From the NCBI GenBank assembly GCA_020744225.1, contig JAGMWG010000001.1, forward strand, positions 2,542,001 through 2,606,000: a DNA stretch of 64,000 nucleotides, in the 5' to 3' direction. Below are positions 46,718 through 56,965 of this stretch, piece after piece. The number at the start of each line of letters is the position of its first letter. Within the stretch, counting starts at the first letter, position 1. The notes under the pieces are model-generated. The model saw only the letters and a program-made list of their open reading frames with translations, made no database searches and was not told the DNA's origin. The position numbers were made by a program, and so were the translations under genes. Origin of the DNA: Paraphoma chrysanthemicola. Its lineage: Eukaryota; Ascomycota; Dothideomycetes; Pleosporales; Phaeosphaeriaceae.

Positions 46718-49700
46718 GCTAGCTTCAGGTATTGGGATTTTTGAGGTTGATGATAGACTGTACATTGCAGATCTGCATAACATCTCCTTTGTTCAAGTGT
46801 TGACACAGGGATGCGGCGTTATTATGGGGAACAAGCGGCATGGGCATACACATTTTCTGCTGCTTGGGAGTTAAGGCGGCATGGTATTTGTTTCCTTCTT
46901 TCGTTACCACGAATTTCCTTTCTGAGTCATGTCTTGTCGCAAGCTGTTGTTGGCCGGGCGGAAGTTGTGGCAGGCATATTGTGTTGGTATGACTTTGCTG
47001 CGCTTTTGACTTGTGGCGACGCTTGTCGATGGCCTGGGTGGGCAAAGGGCGCTGTGAAGCGTGTTGTGTTGGCGCGTCTTTTGCAGTGTTTCCTTCTGCG
47101 TGCTTGGTTGGCTGGTTGATTTTGGTTTTGGCTCATGATATTGTGATCGTTCATGTCACGTAGTTCTTCGCTTGGTCATGTTATACGCGTAATACCTCTT
47201 GAGTAATGACAAGCCTATCTAAACCTCAAACCTGTTCCATGCTCCTATCATGACAGTCTCTTGAACCTGGCTGTTTCACTGCCACATTCTCACGTGATTA
47301 TGCTACAAGCCAACAGTCAAAATCACAAGGTCCAAACCTTCAAACACAACGCTCAACCGCACCTCCCCTCCCAACTGTTGAGGTCGCACACGCCCCCACG
47401 TCTTCATCTCCCAACCATCGCCAAATGCTCATCCCAGCACCCGTGCAGAATCTCCAAATACCCATGTCCTCGTATCCGGCCTCGTTTTCCTGCACATCTA
47501 TCTTCCCGGGTCTTTCTTTGCTTTCCAGAAGGCCATGATCAGCGCGGCAATGACCTTTCTAGTCTGACTTGCACACTCCGCTCCGGTCCGGTCCCGAATC
47601 GATGCGAACCCGCGCAAATCTCCCGTCTCGCCTGTAGGCCTGTGTGTTGGTTTCCACAGATGCACGATTCTCGTTTGCCTAGGGTTCGATATTTATCCAG
47701 AGAGCTGTCGCTGCAGGTACCCTGACGCGCCGAAAACCCAGCCCAGTGGCGTGTTGGCCATTCCCTGCCAGTTCAAGCGAAGTCCGCTTCGCGGCTAAAC
47801 AGACGTGCAGCTGAACACGATGCCCGTTGACCCGTGGAGCTGCACGATAGATGAAGTGATGGCGGGATCTTGCCGACGGAGCAGCAACGGCCGGGCGAAG
47901 CCGCGGAAGTGGTTCGAGTGACAGGTCTACCCGCCGGCACGAGGATGTGCTGCATGGGGGTATAGTGAATGAGGGTATATGTGAGGAGTGATATTGGGAA
48001 TGTTTGATTGCGAGGAATGTCGATGCCGGATTAGCAGATCCTAAGAGGTTGTGAAGTGTGTCGCTAACCCTAGGTACACGTGCAATCAAATATCGCAATG
48101 CATGCCCGATTCTGTTGCGATTATCTGTCGGTCTACCAAGTCTGCTCAGGGTTGGTGCCTGGAGGAAGAGGTCATGGTGTTCTATCAACCGTCTGGAACG
48201 GTTCAGGTGCAATGTACCTGTGTCTCACATTAGCCAGGACGTCGTGCAACAGGTGTCTGGTCATGTCCACTTTTGCGGACCCTGGACCGGCCGTTGAAGC
48301 CGTTCGAACACAAGGTACCATGGGCAAGGTCCAAAGGCAACTTGAGGGATAGTGTTCGCCTACAATATACGAGACGAGAGCGGAGAGACGACGGCTGAGT
48401 GTAAGTGGAATTTGCTATGATCTTTCCTTGCCTGCTGTTAGAGCATGTTCGTTCTATGAAACGGCGACAACAATAGCTCTACTGAATCGGGATCTTGCCC
48501 AGTGACGTGGTAGATGGTATTCCCAGGGTTCACAACTCCCCACTCTTTGTTCCAAGGCCCAGGTTCTGTATACACCTCAGTAACAAAATTCGCAAGGCTA
48601 CGAAGCAGCGATCAGCCCTGCGTGGAGTCTTTCACGTGACTGATCGCCACCACTTAGATAAGGCTGCAGATTAATTTATTATCTCTCCAAGGGTCCAGTT
48701 CGGCAAAGCCCTGGCTGGTTGCACAAAGCTCGTTAAGCATTTCCAGAAACATGGTTTCTGGAGCGAGCATGCCTGTGTAGATTCAAGGTGCTCTCTTCGC
48801 GCCCAACACTTGACACTCCGCAATTGCTGTGACCGTCGCAGATTGCAACTGCAATTTGCGTGGTCGACAGATGGCGGGTCAGCGCTTGTCGCAGTCAGCC
48901 ACAAGTCGAAAGGCCAGCTCCATGCGGCAGGTACAAACCACGGCTTGACTGCGGAATTGGTGAGCCGCGCGCGATACCCAAGACAGCCACAGCGCTTCGT
49001 CAACGACATGATACGAGGTAAGGCTAATGAGCGACTTCAGCTCGAAGCAATGTGCCTATCGTGAGTGTGGAGATGAAGTGGAGTAGCTCGTGTGAGACGC
49101 CGAAAACCCGAGCGACGATCCCTCGTACCATCTCCCAAAGTTCAGGTTTGACAGTTGCCTTCCTGTGAATAGGGCAGAAGGCCGTAGATCACTACGTTGA
49201 TCAATATCGAAAGGCGGCCTGAACGGAATCCTGGACACCGCTTCTGGAAAGAAATGTGCCTTGTTGCATTTGCAGCGTGCGATCTGCAGTGTTGGGGTGT
49301 GCCTGCATGTACATGCTGATAGTAGCATAGTACTTGATTACGATCTCGAACACGTCTCTGACCGGTGTACCTCCGTACTCAGGGTAGACATGCAGAGCGA
49401 ATGCGAACGCAGCGTTATTATCTAGGTCTCACTCTGCTCACTCAGATTCAGGCCATGGCAGGGAATTGAAGCAGGGCATGAGGGAAGGACAGGCCCTCAT
49501 ATGTCCGCGACAATAATAGGCCCGCTGAGGAAGCGTAAGATCAAATCCATTGGCGAAGCGTTGACTGTCGATATGCGCTGGCAGGTGTCCTGATCGGCGA
49601 GCAGACTCACACCGTGATATGTTCGGAGAATAGTGAGGAGTTCCGTGCGAAGCTGCAAGGCTCGCAGAATGCGCCTCTGATGCCATGCTGGGCAGCGCTG

Positions 49701-50548
49701 ATCAAAGCCTTGTGCGGCGCTGGGCTACAGATAAAGATTACTTACTGGTGTTTTCTTTTCAGATGATTAATGTATCAATACCTCCATGCGCAGCGGCAAC
49801 TACATCTCTGCAGATGACTGTCGATTGGCTCGGTTGGAACGGATCAACTCAGCGCGATGTTAGCAGATGCGACCCTCTCCGCTTCTCTTTAGCTCTGCAG
49901 ATGGGCCGAGCTCTCAATAGTTTGACTGAGTCAATTTTGATTGTATGCGAATCGTTGGATATCTCGGGAGCGTCAACCGCCGTTGCACTAGGTCATTGCT
50001 TATTTTGAACACGATTTGTGGAGATAGTGGCTTGCGGCGTGGTGGAGCGTATTCGGCGTGGACGGAACAGGTTATCTCGCCCTCAGCCACAGTGCCGCAT
50101 AGTGCAGCGGGCGGCGGCGGGCCTCACCGGGTCGCAGCCCGCCGCCATCATCATGCTTCACAAATGTGTGTTATCGCGACAGTATCCGAGGCTGCATGGC
50201 TGTGGTACTGCAGGAGCCGGATCCAGAAGTCTGCGCGTAATCATGTATAATCGCGGCCGATGGCAGCATCACGCCGTAGAGACTAGTGAGATGCATTGAG
50301 GAGCGCATTGGATGCAGGGATAGGAGAAAGCAAGGTTCGTGAAGTCATGATGGCTGTGCTATTTTAGCTCAACTCCGCTCCGAGAAAGTCCATACGGCAC
50401 GTGATCCAAGAGTGAAGGAATGACGGGGGTGGAGCGGAACTGTGGAAGCGTCCACGCTCCAAGTGCCAAGAGTCGCAACGCGGGGCAAACGCGTCAAACT
50501 CGAGCTCCAATATCAAATTCAACAGCACGTCTTGAACAGGACATTGCA
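46718..50548. other. Gene-poor region downstream of PKS1
   Basis: No gene could be supported in 3.8 kb. A plus-strand frame is open from about 48676 to 49064 (about 129 codons, no ATG at its start, with a minus-strand frame open on the opposite side), which I regard as doubtful. T/G-rich DNA at 46740-47150 fits the PKS1 3' end. The last 200 bases before 50549 are the promoter side of prefoldin subunit 3. Confidence 0.45.
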
Positions 50549-51395
50549 ATGGCGAGCGACTCTCAAGCTGTGAGGTTAGTGTAATTGAGCTCGTATATCT
50601 TCACGCTACAGCCATGCCATGTTTGGCCCAAAGTTTAGCGTGCAAGAGACACGAACTCCTTCACAACTTTCACAACGACCTTCCGAGCTAACAGATGGAC
50701 AGCAGCAATGACGCAGCACAAGCCAACCCACGAGGCATCCCACGAGCGCCATTCGTGGACCGCGTCGAGGACTATGTCACCGACCGATCCGAGGTCGAGA
50801 GCACCATCAACAGCTTCAAAGAGATGATCTCGTGCGACAACCCTATGCCCAGCAGACGAGTGTAGTCCACTGCTAAGACATTTGTCCAGAAAATACCAAT
50901 TCATGCAGCAAAACACCCAACGCCGCGCCGCCGGTCTCCGCGACAAAATTCCCGACATCCAGAAAACCCTTGAGACCGTACGCTTCCTCAAGTCACGCAA
51001 GGACGACACCGACCCTCTCGAAACCACATTCGAGCTGAATGACACGCTTTTCGCAAAGGCAGAAGTCCCGCCGACTGATGAGGTGTATTTGTGGCTAGGC
51101 GCGAACGTCATGTTGGCGTATCCGATACCAGAGGCCGAAGAGCTGTTGGCTGGGAAGCTGGCGACAGCGAAGCAGAGTTTGGGAACATGCGAGGAGGATC
51201 TCGACTTTTTGCGGGAACAGATTACGGTACGTGGGAAATGTGGTTTTGGCCAGGATGGGCGCGGAAGCTAACAGATGACAGACCCTCGAAGTTGCGTTTG
51301 CGAGGGTGTATAATTGGGACGTTGCGCAGCGAAGGAAGGAAAGGGAGGCGGGCGATTCAATAGAGGACAAGAAGGGCGGGTCACCGAATGGCTGA
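50549..51395 (+). CDS. PAC10: Prefoldin subunit 3
   Basis: Four exons: 50549-50574, 50703-50831, 50890-51226 and 51282-51395, 201 residues. It belongs to the alpha-type prefoldin subunits (VBP1/Pac10/Gim2), which form a hexamer that hands unfolded actin and tubulin to the CCT chaperonin. Typical signs are the N-terminal NPRGIPRAPFVDRVEDYV, a first coiled coil (KYQFMQQNTQRRAAGLRDKIP), the hairpin DEVYLWLGANVMLAYP, and a second coiled coil ending in AFARVYNWDVAQRRKER. The start MASDSQAV at 50549 is preferred because fungal relatives begin similarly; ATG 50694, without intron 1, is the alternative. The intron 1 acceptor is a tandem AG-C-AG. Confidence 0.88.
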
Positions 51396-52334
51396 TCAAG
51401 GATGCTGGACACATGCCTGCACAAATGCCACGGATGCGAGATAGGGACTCGTGACAATTGTGAAAAATGAAGCAGGAGCGAAGCAAGATGCCATCTATCA
51501 ACTTTTACATCCTCACTGCACAACCACGCAACCGCGAACCCCAATCAATCAGCTACGCCGTCATCCGATCCTGCCAAATCCGCCCGCAACTCAAAACACA
51601 CGCTCTCACTCACACCACACAAGTCCTTCGACATGCATTCCTTGTCCATTTTCCCACATCCCTCTTCACCCCGCTCCGCTCCGCCCCAATGGCCCCTTAC
51701 TACACTAATGCCGAACGTCCATCCGGTACGCCATCTCCCAGCTAGATCCAAGTACCAAACCACAATTCCTGGTCGACGCTAATAATGCACGACACACACA
51801 GAGTAGCATGTTTCACATACTTTGGTCGTTTCACATGAATCACTCAACCACGGATTCTCGAGTTGGCTAGTGTACCATAGTCCGGATGGTAGTATGCTGG
51901 TATGCTGGTACGTGGGGTGCAGTAAGCCGGGATACTCGAATTGGACAGTGAGATCTAGGTGGTATTGTAATAGTCGTTGGGCTCGCTTGGTGTTTCGCGC
52001 TGGGACAAGTATGCAGCATGTGAATGTCTCTTCCGTACTGGATGTTTGCAGCAAGTGTTGAATGAGGTTACATGGGCTGTTTCTTTGGAGCCGTTGACAT
52101 GTGGAAGGTGATAAGTCAGGTAAGCGAGGATGTCCAGCTAGATAATGCGCACGCGGGAGGGTTGGGCTCTCTTGGTTACGCGTGAAGTAATCTGGTCGCA
52201 CTTGTTTGCGCCTTCACACGGTGGAGGGTCTATTTTTTGCTTAGCACTTTGTGAACCTGAAGAATACTGCCGGCGTGAGGTAGACACATCACCATGTAGT
52301 CTTTCGAAGATGTTTTAGCATTGTTTGTAACTCT
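51396..52334. other. Intergenic between two convergent genes
   Basis: The 3' ends of prefoldin subunit 3 (plus) and the four-span membrane protein (minus) face each other here. Only short, low-complexity, His/Pro/Thr-type frames occur. A GTATGCTG unit is repeated twice near 51892-51908. Confidence 0.5.
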
Positions 52335-53330
52335 TCAGCGTCTCGACGGCTCAAAACCACTCAATCTTCCCAACTCCTGTACTCTCCTCTTACTCCTCCT
52401 GCGCATGAAGACCATGACATATATTGCGACCGTCAATAGCGCTGCACCAGCTTGTGCAAGGCCAATATACCAACTCACACTCTGTTGTTTCGTCAGTCAC
52501 TCCATCCTCTCATGCCTAGTCGTCGATCTGAGATCGGGCCAACACTCACCTGCACATTGCAGTACATCCCAAAATCCACATCCTTTGCAAATTCCTTCTG
52601 AATCGCCCTCGCACCCGACGAACAAGTCCATCCCCATAGATCGTTACTCTTGCCATCTTTGTCCTTTTCCCCTCTATACACTCCCGCCGCCACACTCCAC
52701 ACCACCAAATTCCCTCCCCCAATCACCCACCCAAACCCACTCGCCACGTAACTCGCTGTATTCGCCTTCCCTACACCAGACTTGTAGCTCAGCACCGTCC
52801 CACCATTGAGAAGGACCGACACAATGGCGACGGCGAAGTACATCCACGTGGGCCATGCGCGCGTGTTGCGCGCCCAGGGGGTGCGTGTTGTTGATTGTCC
52901 GGCTGGGGCAGGGATGGTACGGTATGTGTCTTTTGTGCGTAGGAATTTGATGAGCGTCATTGTGATGGGGATGAGGACCGCGATGGAAAGAGCGAACGAT
53001 AGGATTCTAGAGATCACGCGAAAAAAGCGGATTCGACGTTTCAAGATCTGTGCAATCAAGGACATCAGTAATTTGCTACTCGCCTTCGACAAGCGAGGAG
53101 AGTTGGTGGGTATGTACCGTGTCTTCATGGCTTGCTTCTTTCAAGGGCTCGAAATCTTCAAATGCGGGTGCGTGATGATATGTAGGACTTTGATTGTGCG
53201 AGAGGAGTTGGAGTGGCTTCAGTGGTGAGGGCTGGCCGGAAGAGAGATTCGGCGAGAGGAGATGTTGTTGGTCATGATCGTGTTCGTAGAGATTGTGGGA
53301 TGGGCCGTTGTAGTATGCGTTTGCTGCCAT
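52335..53330 (-). CDS. Four-span membrane protein, function unknown
   Basis: Three exons, 53330-53118, 53047-52550 and 52481-52335, give 285 residues, phase 0 at both joints. The first exon is a cytosolic-type tail rich in His, Gln, Ser and Pro (PSPLKPLQLLSHNQSP). Four hydrophobic segments follow: ISRILSFALSIAVLIPITMT, WMYFAVAIVSVLLNGGTVL, YVASGFGWVIGGGNLVVWSV and YIGLAQAGAALLTVAIYVMV. A conserved-looking loop with two Cys (LWGWTCSS and MYCNVQ) lies before the last span. The C-terminus is basic (RRRSKRR). The layout resembles MARVEL-like fungal membrane proteins, though I see no diagnostic motif. The original frame of the first exon does not run into the second, so the intron starting GTACAT is needed. 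Confidence 0.72.
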
Positions 53331-53908
53331 GCCTTATGACTCGGAGTTGGGTATCCAACACCACTCGTCGTACTTTCGAGGTAGAGACTGTATGCTGAAA
53401 TACTAGGATCAACAACTTTCGTATTGAAAAATTGCGGTCTGTCGCTTTTCATGTTCATTGCGACTTCAAGATGGCGCAATCGTCCTTCTTAAGCATTACC
53501 TCCCGCAGGCGTGAGCCGCTCCACCCTAGCATCTCAGCCCCAGGATTTGCAATTCTCCGATGCACAAGTCAAGCGATTCCATCCAATAACATGAAAAACT
53601 GTGGCTTGATATGCTGATGGTCGAGGTTGTTCCTGCTGACGTCTTTCCACATGAGGAGTAGTGAATGTGGCTGAGCGGCCGCTGATTCGCCACATGATAG
53701 AGTTCCGTCAGCCTCAACCAGGATTTTGGATTATGTGAACAAGTGCTATTCTTGGCCGTGACAAACGCTGGTGCGATGGGACATCTCGAGCTTATGTAAA
53801 CGAGTTGTACATTGCCGACGGCTGAAAAAGGTGACTGTCCGTCACGAAACTCCGGGATATGCTATGCAAATAATGACTCCGAGCTCATGAACACCGTAGA
53901 TACTATCC
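53331..53908. other. Intergenic, nothing recognised
   Basis: It lies upstream of the four-span protein gene and downstream of the SprT-like gene, both on the minus strand. No coding frame of note. Confidence 0.5.
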
Positions 53909-56206
53909 TCATATCTTCAGTCCCTCAAGCGCTTCCTCCAAACCACGAACGTTCTGGGTCTTCTGCGCTTGCATCTCCCTGTACTCCCGTGCGACAGCCT
54001 CCATGACCTTCCCCATCTGCGCATCTCGCCCTTCCTCTTGCAATATCTTCTTGACGCGCGAAAAGTTCGTCTTGACGAAGACCTGATACTCGCTCTTCTC
54101 TATCTTGCCATCTTTGCCCACTGCGGCATTGCCGACATTCCTCGGTGTGGGCTTGGTCTGCACAAGTTTACCCTTGCAGCGGCCGCAGGAGTGACGACTC
54201 GTATCCACAGACTTGGAGTGTCGCTTGAATTCATACCCACAACTTACGCACTCCCAGACGAACTTGTAGTCGATCTGATAGGAGTGCTTCGTTGTAACTT
54301 CGACGCCCTTGCTCGCGAACGCCGCAGTGGCCTTACGACCCCAACTCTTGAACTCGGCGCCGTGGGGGTTGTTTCGAACATTTGAGATCATGAAAGTCGT
54401 CAGATGGCAGAACTCATGGGCAAGCACATTGTACAGCCGCTCTTCGTCATCTATGACCTTCTCCGCTAGCTCAATCGAGCAATGGTGCCTAATTTCTGTT
54501 CTGAAGTCCACGGGCAGCGGACCTGTGCGGACGCGGATTTGCTCTCGCTTCCAATTTGCCCGGCCAGCTGTAGTCTTGAGTGTACGCGACCAGACCAACT
54601 TGATGCCGCCAGCCAATCTCGACAATTCGCGGATCTGACCATCTGCTATGGTGGTGTCCAGCTCTTCCAGAAAGGCTTCAGCCATAGCATGTTTTCGTTC
54701 CGCGAAAGCTTTCCTCTGCGCACGCAAATCTTTGATGCTCATCTTTTCTGATGACACTGGAGTAGGCTTCTTGACAGGACTCTGAAGTCTTCTTTTTGCA
54801 CCATTCTTGCGTGGACTTGTGGTTGGGCTGGAAAAGTCGTTGTCGCTCTTGTCACTTTCATCGTCTTCCAAAGCCACACCCTCCATCATCTTGACAATAT
54901 CCTCGCGCCACTTCTGCTTCTTGGGCGAGACGAGTGGTTTGACTGGTGAGTGACGTTCATTCCACTCGTTTACTACCTCAGGATTCCAGAATGCGTCCAG
55001 ACTGGGTCTCAGGTCCGGTGCTTTGGGAATCGTAGGCTTTTTTTTCGATGGTGAGACAAGCTTCGAAGGACTAGGAGGTGCGACGGGTGGTGTGACTGGG
55101 CGCGAGATAGGTGGCGCTTTGCAGGGCGAACGGAGCTTGGTGGGCGTCGGTGAGTACGTGAGCAGAGCGACAGGTGCATTCGACGAAGAAGTCTGTGGTC
55201 GGGAGGAAGCAAAGGATGCTGAGCGTACGCGGCTCGGTGGTGGGAGAGGAGGCAGGTCGAACGATGCAGGTGGCTCCGGGGAGTCGGTGAGGTCGATAAC
55301 TTCTTGCGCCCAGTTCGAAATGGTGCTATGACCTTTCCTGTGGGGTGGTCGCATAGATTTGAGTACCCGTGGTGCTTCAACGATGGCTTGCAGATATCCA
55401 ATATCATGCGGAACATTAATAGCCGCCGGAGGCTCGAGGACTATGGCCTCTGGAGCGGGCGTCTCTTCCTCACTATCCTCTTCTGCCGATTCGATGCGCT
55501 GCGGTCGCGGCCTTTGCCGTCTTTGTCGCGTATCGACAACAGGATCGTCTTCCTCTTCATCGTCGCTGATCTCAACCACTGGCATATATTCTCGCTCGTG
55601 CTTAACCTCCTCTTGATCCCCACACCAGAGACTTGTCTCGGCCTCATCTTCAGCCTCCACCTCGGCCACTACCTCAGCAGTCTCTGTCTCTTGGCTCGCG
55701 GGCTTTTGCACAGATGACCGAAGGTCGTCCTCTCCTAGCACACTAATCTGCACTCTACTTGCTTGCTTCTTGACCACGCTTCTAGCGAGAGTCTTTGCGT
55801 ACAGCAAGTTGGTCTTCTTCCCCACGTCTGTGTCTGTAGTGCCGCTCCGCACTCTCCGTTCTCGCTGCTTCTTCTCAGGACTCGCGAGACTTTCATCGCT
55901 GAGTTTCCTCAGAAGACGACTGTTGCTCTCGACAGGTCGCAATATGCGTTGTTTGCGTGGTGTGAGCGTATCGGAAGCGAGAGTATTTCTGGGTACTAAG
56001 AATGAACTCTCTAGGTGTTGTGATGAGGCTGTATATCGTAAATCGCGTTTCGAAGCCTTCGGCACAAGAACTGATTCTTCTTCGTCCGATGACGTTGCGT
56101 ATCGCGCGCGATTTCCTTTCCTAGGGCTAGATCGTGTCGCTCTCGGTACGCTCGTTGGCATAAAGATGGTCGGCTCGTTGGGGCTCGGTTTTCGCAGGCG
56201 AGCCAT
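53909..56206 (-). CDS. SprT-like metalloprotease of the GCNA type
   Basis: One exon; from ATG 56206 765 residues (an in-frame ATG at 56251 would add 15). The first 500 residues are disordered, rich in Ser, Pro and acidic residues. Two motifs fit SUMO-interacting sequences: VVEISDDEEE near residue 210 and VIDLTDSPEP near residue 300. The SprT domain follows, with the zinc-protease motif HEFCH at His597-His601 (HExxH), a further HGAEF signature, and a Cys-rich zinc ribbon (CVSCGYEF...CGRCKG). The disordered acidic arm, SUMO motifs and SprT domain are shared with GCNA/ACRC proteins, which cleave DNA-protein crosslinks under SUMO control. Function here is inferred from that family; the HMG box found in animal members is not seen. 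Nuclear location is likely. Confidence 0.83.
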   Translation of the reverse strand: MARLRKPSPNEPTIFMPTSVPRATRSSPRKGNRARYATSSDEEESVLVPKASKRDLRYTASSQHLESSFLVPRNTLASDTLTPRKQRILRPVESNSRLLRKLSDESLASPEKKQRERRVRSGTTDTDVGKKTNLLYAKTLARSVVKKQASRVQISVLGEDDLRSSVQKPASQETETAEVVAEVEAEDEAETSLWCGDQEEVKHEREYMPVVEISDDEEEDDPVVDTRQRRQRPRPQRIESAEEDSEEETPAPEAIVLEPPAAINVPHDIGYLQAIVEAPRVLKSMRPPHRKGHSTISNWAQEVIDLTDSPEPPASFDLPPLPPPSRVRSASFASSRPQTSSSNAPVALLTYSPTPTKLRSPCKAPPISRPVTPPVAPPSPSKLVSPSKKKPTIPKAPDLRPSLDAFWNPEVVNEWNERHSPVKPLVSPKKQKWREDIVKMMEGVALEDDESDKSDNDFSSPTTSPRKNGAKRRLQSPVKKPTPVSSEKMSIKDLRAQRKAFAERKHAMAEAFLEELDTTIADGQIRELSRLAGGIKLVWSRTLKTTAGRANWKREQIRVRTGPLPVDFRTEIRHHCSIELAEKVIDDEERLYNVLAHEFCHLTTFMISNVRNNPHGAEFKSWGRKATAAFASKGVEVTTKHSYQIDYKFVWECVSCGYEFKRHSKSVDTSRHSCGRCKGKLVQTKPTPRNVGNAAVGKDGKIEKSEYQVFVKTNFSRVKKILQEEGRDAQMGKVMEAVAREYREMQAQKTQNVRGLEEALEGLKI

Positions 56207-56965
56207 GCTTGCGGTAAGTAATGTCCAAAACTTGTTTGGGTATGAGTGCAATTGGCCCGAATTAACTGTTCGCCCAAGTCAAACGAGATGTGCCTGGTGA
56301 GGTCAGATGTGTTTGGGTTCGCCGTTGTCAGGGCAATTACGTCCGTGCGCACTTTCCGCATTCGGAAGGTTTGTGTCCAGTGTAGATCACGGAGGTGCTG
56401 GCAAAGGCAGAAAACGAGACACTTTTTCAGACGAGACGAACGTCGCACGCGCGTATACACCCTGGAGCACTGTAATAAATTTCGTCCATATGCTTCGTCT
56501 CACATGGATACTCGATCAGCATTTTTTTCGGCAATCTTATCAATCACATGGGCTATGCGAAAGGTGTTTGTCTAGTGATTGCGCCTTGCAAGCCTATCGA
56601 TAAGCCGAGAGAGAGAGTGGAAGCGCACAGGTCCCGCTTCACTGCGGAAGTATTTCCACTCGTTGCAACAGGCGCATCGACATCACAAGCGCATCGCATC
56701 CGCCACACTGTGAAGGAGAAACAAGTCATACATTGCAGGCTAATCCGTCACAAATACAAGCATTTCCACCTCAGCCCAGGTAAGATCCATAAAAGAGAGC
56801 TTCTGCTGCCACATTCGTTCCCACTCCTTCGAGCTCCCGCGCGCTGCGTTGTCCTCCCCAACAGCTGCTGGCTTCATCATTCCTGTCTTCGTGACGATTG
56901 CTGGGGTATTCTCTTATATCTACATCCCCAGAATTGATGAGTTTTCCTGGCTCAATGCATTGTGT
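56207..56965. other. Intergenic between tandem minus-strand genes
   Basis: The promoter side of the SprT-like gene and the 3' side of aconitase. Nothing coding is recognised. The part next to the aconitase stop is pyrimidine-rich. Confidence 0.5.

Noticed and set aside
47679..48212. 177-codon minus-strand frame downstream of PKS1
   Set aside because: Arg/His/Pro-rich, no domain, with competing frames on the other strand.
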